From Saccharopolyspora_D taberi (GTDB taxonomy: Bacteria; Actinomycetota; Actinomycetes; Mycobacteriales; Pseudonocardiaceae), in NCBI RefSeq assembly GCF_039534165.1, contig NZ_BAAAUX010000014.1:558001-622000 (forward strand): DNA of 64,000 bases. The letters are read 5' to 3'. The position numbers were made by a program, and so were the translations under genes. Shown piece by piece: positions 1 to 7,873 of the stretch; position 1 is the first letter of the stretch; each line of letters starts with the position of its first letter. Under the pieces are notes generated by a model. It was not told where the DNA came from. It was given only the letters and a program-made list of their open reading frames with translations, and did not search any database.

Positions 1-2
1 TC

Positions 3-509
3 GTCGTGCTGGCGACTGCATGGCTGGCCGCCGGAGAACTGATCGAGTCCTTCTTCGCCCGCGGTGAGTCGGCCGAGCGCCTCGCGTCGCTGAACTCCCG
101 CACCGATCTCTGGGCCTACGCCTTCGAGGCGTTCCTCGAACGCCCGCTGTACGGGCACGGGCTCACCGCGTCGCAGGGCCTGTTCCTGGACAAGATCGGC
201 CTGGGTGGCGGGCACAACGGCCTGGTGAACCTGCTCGTCGACACCGGGCTGCTGGGTGCGGTGGTGTGGCTGGTGCTGCTCGGCGGGGTCTTCGGCGGTG
301 CGGTGGCGTTGCGCGGCAGGCGGCCGGAGCCGCGGATGGACCGCATTCTCGTGCTGGCGACCCTGGTGAGCATGGTCGCCAACTCGATGTTCACCGAATC
401 GCTGGGCGCACCGGCCACCGTCGCCTGCGCCTGGCTTTTCCTGCTGGCGGCCTGGACGAGCATGGCCGCGGGCGAGCAGAGGGAGACCCCGTGGCCCGAA
501 CGGCTTTGA
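3..509 (+). CDS. O-antigen ligase / Wzy-type polymerase, C-terminal fragment
   Basis: The gene runs in from the left edge and only its last 169 or so residues are visible. The fragment has a periplasmic-loop signature (a segment reading NSRTDLWAYAFEAFLERP, then GHG and GGGHNGLVN) followed by hydrophobic helices. This is the C-terminal pattern of Wzx/Wzy-pathway O-antigen ligases and polymerases, which join or transfer lipid-linked repeat units at the outer face of the membrane. It overlaps the following glycosyltransferase gene, so both probably belong to one exopolysaccharide operon. The class is likely, but ligase and polymerase cannot be told apart from this piece. Confidence 0.75.
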   Translation, partial: VVLATAWLAAGELIESFFARGESAERLASLNSRTDLWAYAFEAFLERPLYGHGLTASQGLFLDKIGLGGGHNGLVNLLVDTGLLGAVVWLVLLGGVFGGAVALRGRRPEPRMDRILVLATLVSMVANSMFTESLGAPATVACAWLFLLAAWTSMAAGEQRETPWPERL

Positions 510-1621
510 TGACCCATCCTTCGGCCGAGCTGTACGGATCCGACCGGATATTCCTGGAATCCGCGCTCGCGCTGGCCGGTGCGGGCTGGCGCGTGGTGGT
601 GGCGCTGCCCGAGGACGGCCCGCTGGTCGGCAGGCTGCGCGAACACGGCGTGGAGGTGGTCTTCTGCCCCACGCCCGTGCTGCGCAAGGCCGCACTGCGC
701 CCGCGCGGATTCCTGAAGCTGCTGGCGGAAACGCTCGCCGCCGTGCGCCCGGCGCTCGGGCTGCTGCGCCGAACCCGCCCGGACGTCGTCTACGTCAACA
801 CGGTAACCGTGCCGCTGTGGCTGGTCCTCGCCCGCCTGACCCGGCACGCGGTCGTCGCGCACGCCCACGAGGCCGAGGACGGCGCGCCGTGGCCGGTCCG
901 GTTCGCCCTGGCCGCTCCCCTGCTGAGCGCGACCCGCGTCGTGGTCAACAGCGAGGCCACCGGCACGGTGATCACACGTGCTCTGCCGAGGCTGCGGCAC
1001 CGGATCCGCCTGATCTACAACGGTGTCGCCGGACCGGCGGAGGCTCCCGGCGCGCGGCGTGAGCGCACCGCACCGGCACGCATCGTGCTCGTCGGCAGGC
1101 TGTCGCCGCGGAAGGGCACTGACGTCGCGGTCCGCGCGGTCGCCGAGCTGCGCGCGGGCGGGTACGACGTCGTGCTCGAACTGCTGGGCTCGGCGTTCAC
1201 CGGATACGAGTGGTACGAACGGCAGATCGACGATCTGGTCCGGGAGCACGACCTCGCGGACGTGGTGGCACTGCGCGGATTCCGGCCCGATGTCTGGGGC
1301 GCCTACCGGGAGGCCGACATCGCGCTCGTGCCGTCGCGGTTCGAGCCGTTCGGCAACACCGCAGTGGAAGCGCAGCTAGCCGGTACGCCGGTGATCGTCA
1401 GCGACGCGCAGGGACTGCCGGAAACCGTGGCGCACGGCGAGTTCGGCCGGATCGTGCCCGCCGGAGACGCCCGTGCGCTCGCTGCGGCGATCCGGTCCGC
1501 GCTGGAGAACTGGCAGAACACCGTGCGCACCGCGGAACGGGCCCGTGCCCACGCGGCTTCGGCGTTCTCCCCGCAGCGCTACCGCGACGACATCGCCGCG
1601 CTCGCCGGCGAGGTCGGCTGA
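491..1621 (+). CDS. Glycosyltransferase family 4 (group 1)
   Basis: The product has 376 residues and the two-lobed GT-B plan. The N-terminal lobe begins VARTALMTHPSAELYGSDR. The C-terminal lobe contains the donor-sugar motif region LVGRLSPRKG near residue 200 and the E-x7-E type segment PSRFEPFGNTAVEAQLAG near residue 280. It should transfer a nucleotide-activated sugar to a lipid-linked exopolysaccharide precursor at the cytoplasmic face. The GTG at 491 is preferred because it keeps the N-terminal beta strand, although an ATG at 509 would give a TGATG overlap with the upstream stop. It ends directly against the convergent sugar-transferase gene: the two stop codons form TGATCA with no bases between, leaving no room for a terminator. 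Confidence 0.88.
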   Translation: MARTALMTHPSAELYGSDRIFLESALALAGAGWRVVVALPEDGPLVGRLREHGVEVVFCPTPVLRKAALRPRGFLKLLAETLAAVRPALGLLRRTRPDVVYVNTVTVPLWLVLARLTRHAVVAHAHEAEDGAPWPVRFALAAPLLSATRVVVNSEATGTVITRALPRLRHRIRLIYNGVAGPAEAPGARRERTAPARIVLVGRLSPRKGTDVAVRAVAELRAGGYDVVLELLGSAFTGYEWYERQIDDLVREHDLADVVALRGFRPDVWGAYREADIALVPSRFEPFGNTAVEAQLAGTPVIVSDAQGLPETVAHGEFGRIVPAGDARALAAAIRSALENWQNTVRTAERARAHAASAFSPQRYRDDIAALAGEVG

Positions 1622-3103
1622 TCAGTACGCGCCCTGCTTGGTCAGCACCGCGCGCACGGTCTTCCAGAGGATCACCGCGTCCAGCGCGAGGGACCAGTTC
1701 TCCACGTAGCGCAGGTCGAGCCGCACGCTCTCGGCCCACGACAGGTCGCTGCGCCCGCTGACCTGCCACAGCCCGGTCAGGCCCGGTTTGACCAGCAACC
1801 GCCGCTGCACCTCGTAGTCGTAGGTCTCGGACTCCTCCGGCAGCGGCGGCCTCGGGCCGACCAGCGACATGTGCCCGGCGAGCACGTTGAACAGCTGCGG
1901 CAGTTCGTCGAGCGAATACCGGCGCAGGAAGGCGCCGATCCTGGTGACCCGCGGATCGCGGCGCAGCTTGAACAGCGGGCCCGCCGCGTCGTTGGCGTCG
2001 GCGAGCGACGGCCGCAGCACCTCCGCGTCGACCACCATCGTGCGGAACTTCAGCATGGTGAACGTGGTCCCGTTGCGGCCGGTCCGGCGCTGGCGGTAGA
2101 TCACCGGCCCGCCGTCGCCCGCCTTCACCGCCGCGCTGATCACCAGCAGCACCGGTGCGAGCAGGACCACCAGCAGCAGGGCGCTCACCCAGTCCGCGAG
2201 CGCCTTGATCACCCGGTGGCCGCCGGTGAACGCGGGGGCGCTCACCTTCAGCATCGGCATCCCCAGCACCGACGACACGTGCAGCCGGGGGCCCGTGACC
2301 TCCATCAGCACCGGGGCCACCACCATCTCGGCCGCGGTGTCCTCGATCTTCCACGCCAGTTCCTGGAGCCTGCGCGGGGTCCAGTGCGCGTCGGCCGTCA
2401 CGGCGACCACCCGGTAGCCGCCGCGCCGGACGTGCTCGGCCAGCTCGTCGACGCCGCCGATCACCGGTACCCCGTCGACCTCGCTGATCCGCCCCGCCGA
2501 GCGGTGCACGCACAGCGCTTGGACGTCCCACCCGACGTGCGGCTGGAGGCGGGTGCGGGCTATGAGGTCGCGCAGCGTCGCCGGGCTGCCCGCGGCGATG
2601 ACCGGCAGCAGGCACCTGCCGTTGCTGCGGGCGCCGTGCAGGTAGCGGCGCAGCAGGTAGCGCTGCGCGAGCACGATCAGCAGAAGCAGCGGCAGCACGC
2701 CGAACACCCACGGCCGGACCTCCAGCACCGGGAAGGCGAGACCGGTCGCGGCGAGCACGGCTCCGGCGGCGAAAACTCCCCGGCCGAGGCGCCGGTACTC
2801 CTCGTGGCCCTGCCCGAGCACACGCGGGTGCCACGAGCCGGCCAGCGACCACAGGACGGCCGCGGCGGTCAGCACCGCGAGTCCCGCCGGCGGGACACCC
2901 GGAAAGCCGAGCAGCGCCAGCGCGATCCCGGCTCCGGCCGAGGTCAGCACCGTCGCGAGCACGTCGGTGACGATCACCGCGCGGCGGTACCGCCGCTCCC
3001 ACCTCGCCACCGGAGCGGGCCCGCTCGGCACCTCGGCGCTCAGACATCCGTTCGCCGCGGCCGTTTCCGGCAATGACAGCGGGACGCGCATCGGCTCCTG
3101 CAT
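1622..3103 (-). CDS. Polyprenyl-phosphate sugar-1-phosphate transferase (exopolysaccharide initiating enzyme)
   Basis: This 493-residue protein has the PHPT layout. Four N-terminal membrane helices (about residues 40-140) are followed by a CoA-binding-like domain, a further membrane helix near residue 310 and a conserved C-terminal catalytic domain. That domain shows YRQRRTGRNG, MLKFRTM, DPRVTRIGAFLRRYSLDELPQ and SLVGPRPPLPEE. WcaJ/CpsE/RfbP-family enzymes load the first sugar phosphate onto undecaprenyl phosphate to start repeat-unit assembly. A GAGAGGGG ribosome-binding site lies six bases before the ATG. With the neighbouring polymerase/ligase and glycosyltransferase it marks the edge of an exopolysaccharide locus. 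The sugar specificity cannot be read from the sequence. Confidence 0.92.
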   Translation of the reverse strand: MQEPMRVPLSLPETAAANGCLSAEVPSGPAPVARWERRYRRAVIVTDVLATVLTSAGAGIALALLGFPGVPPAGLAVLTAAAVLWSLAGSWHPRVLGQGHEEYRRLGRGVFAAGAVLAATGLAFPVLEVRPWVFGVLPLLLLIVLAQRYLLRRYLHGARSNGRCLLPVIAAGSPATLRDLIARTRLQPHVGWDVQALCVHRSAGRISEVDGVPVIGGVDELAEHVRRGGYRVVAVTADAHWTPRRLQELAWKIEDTAAEMVVAPVLMEVTGPRLHVSSVLGMPMLKVSAPAFTGGHRVIKALADWVSALLLVVLLAPVLLVISAAVKAGDGGPVIYRQRRTGRNGTTFTMLKFRTMVVDAEVLRPSLADANDAAGPLFKLRRDPRVTRIGAFLRRYSLDELPQLFNVLAGHMSLVGPRPPLPEESETYDYEVQRRLLVKPGLTGLWQVSGRSDLSWAESVRLDLRYVENWSLALDAVILWKTVRAVLTKQGAY

Positions 3104-3285
3104 CGGACCCCTCTCTCGTCGGCGAAGCGTCCGGTGCCGGAGGCGATCAAGCTCGGACGTGAGAGCTATCGGGGTGGTCGCGAAACCGTTACACGTTCAT
3201 TCGAACAACCCGAACGGCCGATTCAGGTCCCATCGATGCCCACAGTGGACAGAGCGGAGGTCCCCGAACCGGCCGGGGGCGGCGG

Positions 3286-5409
3286 TCAGCGGTACCGCGG
3301 CAGCGAGCGGGCCTCCTGCTCGGTCGCCGGAACAATCCGCATCGCGTGCCCGCCGCCCCGGGTCAGTTCCGCCCGGACGACGGTTCCGGCGTCGACCAGC
3401 CACCGGTCGATGCGGACCGCGTTCGGGTTGGTGTCCAGGTCGGCATCGGGTGCGTCGGCGTAGACGTGCGCGACGAAGCCGCCCGCGCCGAGGAAGTCCA
3501 GCGGCACCTCCAGCGTCCGCTCCTGCTCGTCGGTGAGGCTGCCGACGAACCACCGGTCCCCGCTGCGCCGGGCCATGGTGATGAAGTCGCCGATCTCGCC
3601 CTGGAGCACGCGGGTCTCGTCCCAGGACACCGGAACTTCGCGCAGGAACTCGAACTCCGGCGCGTCCCGGTAGTGCTCCGGGACGTCGGCGAGCTGCTGG
3701 AGGCCGCTGAGCAGCACCGGGTACAGGGCGATCTGGTGGGCGCGCGTGGTGTGCACGCGGGTGCCGTCGTTGTTCGGGCCGTTGGGATCTTCGGGCGACT
3801 GCTCGGGGAACCAGGTGATCTCGAAGATGCCCGGCGTGTAGTCCAGCGGGCCGCCCAGCATCACCGTGAACGGCAGGGTCACGGTGTGCTCCGGCGGGTT
3901 GCCGCGCGACCAGGCGTCGTACTCGATGCCGCGCGCCGCCTCGCGGCTGACGAAGTTCGGGTAGGTGCGCTCGATCCCGGTGCCCTTGATCGGCTCGTGC
4001 GCGTTGATCATCAGCTTGTACCGGGCCGCCTTGTGGATCACCCGCTGGTAGTGGTTCACCATCCACTGGTCGTGGTGGTAGTGCTCCTCGATGTCACCGG
4101 CGTAACCGGTCTTCACCCCGGGCAGGCCGAGTTCCTCGTACAGCGCGAAGGCGTCGTCGAGCTGGCGCTCGTAGTTGTCGATCCCGCCACCGGTCTCGTT
4201 GTGGGCGAGGAAGGCCACGCCGCGTTCGCGGCCGTACTCGACGACCCGCTCCAGGTCGAACTGCGCGTTGGCCCGGGTGAAGTTCTGGCTGTCGCCGAAA
4301 CCGTCGGACTGCCAGCCCTCGTTCCAGCCCTCGGCCAGCACGTACGGGATGCCGTTCTCGGCGGCGAAGTCGATGCAGCGCAGGGTGTTCTCGGTGGTGG
4401 CGCCGAGATCGGGCCCCTCGGTCCAGGTGTTGCGTCCTTTGTGGATCTCCCACCAGATCCCGGCGAACTTGCCGGGGGCGATCCAGGAGGTGTCCTCCAG
4501 CGCGCAGGGCTCGTTGAGGTTGAGCACCAGGTTCGACTCGACCAGATCGCCCGGCCGGTCACCGAGCAGGAACGCCCGCCAAGGCGTCGGGAACGGGGTG
4601 CGCAGCCGCGCCTTGACCCGTCCCTCGCCCTTGCGCGGGACCAGCGCGCTGCGCAGGTGCGGGCCGCCGTCGATCTTGGCGAGGGTCATGTCCGGGTAGT
4701 TGAACAGCGCTGCCTCGTGCACGGCCAGGTAGAGGTCGTCGGCCACGCGCACGGTCAGCGGGGTCGCGAGGGTGCCGAGCTGTTCGCCCTCCTCGCCGCG
4801 CGGATCCTGCCATTCGTGGGTGAATCCCCCGCCGGTCAACGGGGTTTCGGTGTAGAGGTACTCGACGGAGTCGTAGTTGGCCGGGCACGACCAGGCGGTG
4901 TGGTCGGCGGTGAAGCGGAACTCGGTGAGCTCGTCGAGCACCACGAAGTCACCGAGGTCGTCCTGCTCCGGGAACACGTACCGGAACCCGACGCCGTCGT
5001 CGAACACGCGGAACTCCACCTCGAAGATCCGGTCGTTCTCCCGCAGCCGCAGCACCGTGCTCCGGCAGTGGCTGCGGATCTCCGACGCCGAGCCCCACAC
5101 CGGCCGCCACGTCTCGTCCAGTTCCCGCGTGCCGACCGCGTCCAGCTCCGCCGACTCGCCCAGGCCGCTGCCGTCCTCGAGCTCGAAGCCCAGCCCCGAC
5201 CAGTCGATGACCTCGCGACCGGCCTTTTCCACGGCGTACTCCGGCCTGCCGTCCCGGACCCGGAAGTGCGCCCGCACCGAGCCGTCCGGGGAGGTGGTGG
5301 TCACCGGAGCGCCGGCGGCGTGCGCCGGGGACAGCCCGACCGCCAGCAGGCCGGAGGCCAGACCGGAGGCTTTGGCGAACGTGCGGCGGTTGATCAGGTG
5401 CTCGGACAT
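3286..5409 (-). CDS. Exported glycoside hydrolase family 97, inverting alpha-glucosidase type
   Basis: The protein has 707 residues and a Tat-like signal (NRRTFAKASGLASGLLAVG) ending near AHA. The GH97 landmarks are present: DTSWIAPGKFAGIWWEIHKG, GVKTGYAGD, LMINAHEPIKGTG and RGIEYDAW. The candidate catalytic residues are Glu405, Glu472 and Glu496. The 24-residue spacing of the last two equals that of the base and acid of Bacteroides SusB. The VKTGY segment, instead of an Asp nucleophile motif, marks the inverting alpha-glucosidase subgroup rather than the retaining galactosidases. It would release glucose from starch- or dextran-like oligosaccharides outside the cell. The start at 5409 is preferred over longer in-frame starts because it has an AAGGGG site and gives a clean signal peptide. 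Two sugar-operator-like palindromes lie upstream. Confidence 0.9.
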   Translation of the reverse strand: MSEHLINRRTFAKASGLASGLLAVGLSPAHAAGAPVTTTSPDGSVRAHFRVRDGRPEYAVEKAGREVIDWSGLGFELEDGSGLGESAELDAVGTRELDETWRPVWGSASEIRSHCRSTVLRLRENDRIFEVEFRVFDDGVGFRYVFPEQDDLGDFVVLDELTEFRFTADHTAWSCPANYDSVEYLYTETPLTGGGFTHEWQDPRGEEGEQLGTLATPLTVRVADDLYLAVHEAALFNYPDMTLAKIDGGPHLRSALVPRKGEGRVKARLRTPFPTPWRAFLLGDRPGDLVESNLVLNLNEPCALEDTSWIAPGKFAGIWWEIHKGRNTWTEGPDLGATTENTLRCIDFAAENGIPYVLAEGWNEGWQSDGFGDSQNFTRANAQFDLERVVEYGRERGVAFLAHNETGGGIDNYERQLDDAFALYEELGLPGVKTGYAGDIEEHYHHDQWMVNHYQRVIHKAARYKLMINAHEPIKGTGIERTYPNFVSREAARGIEYDAWSRGNPPEHTVTLPFTVMLGGPLDYTPGIFEITWFPEQSPEDPNGPNNDGTRVHTTRAHQIALYPVLLSGLQQLADVPEHYRDAPEFEFLREVPVSWDETRVLQGEIGDFITMARRSGDRWFVGSLTDEQERTLEVPLDFLGAGGFVAHVYADAPDADLDTNPNAVRIDRWLVDAGTVVRAELTRGGGHAMRIVPATEQEARSLPRYR

Positions 5410-5467
5410 CCCAGACCCCTTCGTCGGTGATCCACGACACGATCGGGGGCCGATTGAAACAGCGTGC

Positions 5468-5514
5468 CCTTGACCGGTCAAGGTTTGGTCCAGCCTTTGC
5501 AAAAGATTGCAGAG
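5468..5514 (-). promoter_or_regulatory. Candidate LacI-family operators upstream of the GH97 gene
   Basis: CCTTGACCGGTCAAGG at 5468-5483 is a perfect 16-bp palindrome. CTTTGCAAAAGATTGCAGAG at 5495-5514 is an inverted repeat with seven-base arms (one mismatch) and a six-base spacer. The second resembles maltose-type LacI-family operators of actinobacteria. Both lie 59-105 bases upstream of the alpha-glucosidase start, so sugar-responsive control is inferred. No LacI gene is present in the window. Confidence 0.5.
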
Positions 5515-5623
5515 ACTTCGCGCGGGCAATCGGCACTGGTCAGCGGACATGCGCGAAACAAGCCGTATACATCGAAATTCCCGGTAATCCCGCCGGGTAA
5601 CAGGGCAACTTCTTGCCGCCGGA

Positions 5624-6772
5624 TCAGAGCCAGTTGCGGTGTTTGAAGATCGTGTAGAGGCTGAGGCAGACCGCGATCATCAGGCCCAGCGCGAACGGGT
5701 AGCCGAAGATCCAGTGCAGCTCGGGCATGCGGTCGAAGTTCATCCCGTACACGGTGCCGATCAGCGTCGGCGCGAACAGGATCGCCGCCCACGAAGAGAT
5801 CTTCTTGATCTCCTCGTTCTGCGCGTAGCTGGCCGCGGTCATGTTCTTCATCTCCTCGTTCTGCGCCTGGGTGACCAGCGTGGCGTTGACGGTCAGGATG
5901 CTGTCGAGCAGCTGCCGGAACCCGTCGACCCGCTCGGCGACCGTGGTGGCGTGGTCGGCGACGTCGCGCAGGTAGCGCTGGAGCTCCTCGTCGATGCCGT
6001 ACTTGTCGAACCCGGCCTCCAGGCTCGCCAGGATCCCCAGCAGCGGCTGGGTCGCGCGCTGGAACTCGATCACCTCGCGGGAGAGCTCGTAGATCCGGCG
6101 GGACACGTGCGGATCGGCCCCGAAGACCTCGGTCTCGATCTCGTCGATGTCGTTCTGCAGCCCGGCGATCACCGGCGCGTAGCCGTCCACGACGCTGTCG
6201 AGCACCGCGTAGAGCACCGCCTCCGGTCCCCCGGCGAGCAGCTCCGGGTCGTCCTCCATCCGGCGGCGGACCGCGGCCAGGTCGGGCGCCATGCCGTGCC
6301 GGACGGTGAGCACGAAGTTCGGGCCGACGAACAGGTGCAGCTCGCTGAAGCTGACCTCCTCGGCCTCGTCGAGGTAGCGGGCCGCGCGCAGCACCACGAA
6401 CAGGGTGTCGCCGTAGCGCTCCAGCTTCGGGCGCTGGTGGGCGACGATCGCGTCCTCGACCGCCAGCTTGTGCAGGTCGAACTCCTCGGCGGCGGCGAGC
6501 AGCTCGTCCTCGGCGGGCCGGTACAGCCCGATCCAGGCCATCGTGCCGTCCTGGCCGGGCAGCCGGCGGTAGGTCTCGCCCAGGCTGGTCGGGGTGGCCA
6601 CCCGGCGGCCCGCGCGGTAGATCGCGGTGTCGATCAGCGGCCGGTCCGCCAGCGGGGTGTCCTGGCCGTGCCGGGGGTCCATGGAGTGCTCGGGCGCGGG
6701 CGACTCGGCGTCGGCCCGCGGCTGCCGGACCCGCCTGGAGCGCCGCAGGGAGCGTGGACGCCATTCGCGCAT
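5624..6772 (-). CDS. corA: CorA-family divalent metal (Mg/Co) channel
   Basis: The 382-residue product has a long cytoplasmic N-terminal domain rich in charged helices. Two C-terminal membrane helices follow, separated by the diagnostic pore loop YGMNFDRMPELHW. The very short basic tail (FKHRNWL) is also typical. CorA pentamers admit Mg2+ or other divalent cations into the cytoplasm. The start at 6772 is chosen because GGAGGTG precedes it by a few bases; the open frame runs further upstream through the Rieske gene but without family similarity. The first 60 residues are poorly conserved in the family and disordered-looking. It appears to be transcribed alone, 95 bases downstream of the carotenoid operon. 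Confidence 0.93.
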   Translation of the reverse strand: MREWRPRSLRRSRRVRQPRADAESPAPEHSMDPRHGQDTPLADRPLIDTAIYRAGRRVATPTSLGETYRRLPGQDGTMAWIGLYRPAEDELLAAAEEFDLHKLAVEDAIVAHQRPKLERYGDTLFVVLRAARYLDEAEEVSFSELHLFVGPNFVLTVRHGMAPDLAAVRRRMEDDPELLAGGPEAVLYAVLDSVVDGYAPVIAGLQNDIDEIETEVFGADPHVSRRIYELSREVIEFQRATQPLLGILASLEAGFDKYGIDEELQRYLRDVADHATTVAERVDGFRQLLDSILTVNATLVTQAQNEEMKNMTAASYAQNEEIKKISSWAAILFAPTLIGTVYGMNFDRMPELHWIFGYPFALGLMIAVCLSLYTIFKHRNWL

Positions 6773-6867
6773 GGGCACCTCCGAGCGGTCCGCACACCGG
6801 TGTCGGCTTCGGCAGCCACTATCGCAGCAACCCCGCTGATCGGCCCGCCTGGAGCTTTCGAGAAGTT

Positions 6868-7863
6868 CTACTCCGCGCGCGTGGAGCGGAGCTCGAAGCG
6901 GCGCTCGGCGTAGGCGAGGTCGTCGCGCCACAGCCGGGCCGCCGCGCGCCGCACGACCGGGCGCAGCGCGGGCGCGAGCGCGCGTGCGACGGCGAAGCCG
7001 GGCCGCGGCGAACCGGCGACCACGGCCTCGACGACGGCGGTGCGCGGCAAGCCGTCGCGGCCCCGGCCCAGCGGGGTCGCGTGGGTCTCGACCACGCTGC
7101 CCGCCCCCTCCCCCTCGACGATCCGCATCACCACGGTCCGCGGCTCCGGGCAGGTGAACTCGGCGTGCACCGCGACGCCCAGGCCCATGCCGACCCGGAA
7201 GGTCACGGCCACCAGGAAGCGGTCCTCGTCCTCGGTGACATCGACCTCCCCCGGGGCCTCCAGCACCCGGAGCCGGGTGAAGGAGTACGGGTGGAACCAG
7301 GCGCCGTGCCACGGGTCGAGCCGGTTGGCGACGACGTCCGCGGGCTCGCAGACGCCGACCACCCTGGTCACCGCGCTGACCGCCGAGTGCGCGGCCGGGC
7401 GGTCCGGGACCACCGGTTCGTCCAGCGGCGCTTCCTCGCCCCGGGCGTCCAGCCGGACCCAGGCGAGCACGCCGTCGTCGTGTCCGGGCAGCGGTTTCCA
7501 CCCGTTGCGGCCCGCGGCGCCGACCCGCAGGCCGTGCCAGCGGCAGACCAGCGTGCCGCAGTCCACAGTGGCCTGATCGAGCGGTGCGCCCAGGTGCGGG
7601 CAGGCGCCGGGACCGACGACCAGGCGCCCGCCGGCGTCGCGCCAGGCGACCAGCTCCACCCCGGCCACCGTCGTGCCCAGCGGCCGGTCCCGGCGGACCC
7701 GGTCCGAAGCGGCGAGCACGTACCAGTTGCCGGACGGGCGGGCCTGGGCCCGCTTGAGGGCGGCCTCGATCAGCCCGGGCCGCGCCTCCCGGAAGGTCGG
7801 TTCCTGGTCGGCCCACCGGGCTCGCGGCACCGGTCGCAGCGGCCACCTCCGTCCCCAGCGCAT
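6868..7863 (-). CDS. Rieske [2Fe-2S] protein of a carotenoid operon (DUF5914-like)
   Basis: The product has 331 residues. An N-terminal Rieske domain has ligand pairs Cys88-x-His90 (in ACPHLG) and Cys107-x2-His110 (in CRWHGL). The C-terminal part, about residues 150-290, resembles the hydrophobic-pocket domain of ring-hydroxylating oxygenases, but I see no clear 2-His-1-carboxylate iron site. It is the third gene of an operon with CrtT- and CrtU-like enzymes, ten bases after the CrtU stop, with GAGGAGG as ribosome-binding site. Oxygenation or electron transfer in carotenoid tailoring is therefore inferred. Similar proteins are found beside carotenoid genes in other actinobacteria; its exact reaction is not known to me. 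Confidence 0.75.
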   Translation of the reverse strand: MRWGRRWPLRPVPRARWADQEPTFREARPGLIEAALKRAQARPSGNWYVLAASDRVRRDRPLGTTVAGVELVAWRDAGGRLVVGPGACPHLGAPLDQATVDCGTLVCRWHGLRVGAAGRNGWKPLPGHDDGVLAWVRLDARGEEAPLDEPVVPDRPAAHSAVSAVTRVVGVCEPADVVANRLDPWHGAWFHPYSFTRLRVLEAPGEVDVTEDEDRFLVAVTFRVGMGLGVAVHAEFTCPEPRTVVMRIVEGEGAGSVVETHATPLGRGRDGLPRTAVVEAVVAGSPRPGFAVARALAPALRPVVRRAAARLWRDDLAYAERRFELRSTRAE

Positions 7864-7873
7864 GGTCCTCCTC

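Noticed and set aside
3346..5430. 694-codon open frame on the plus strand opposite the GH97 gene
   Set aside because: It is an antisense frame kept open by high GC at third positions; its translation is Val/Arg/Gly-rich with no domain, and the opposite strand encodes a clear GH97 enzyme.
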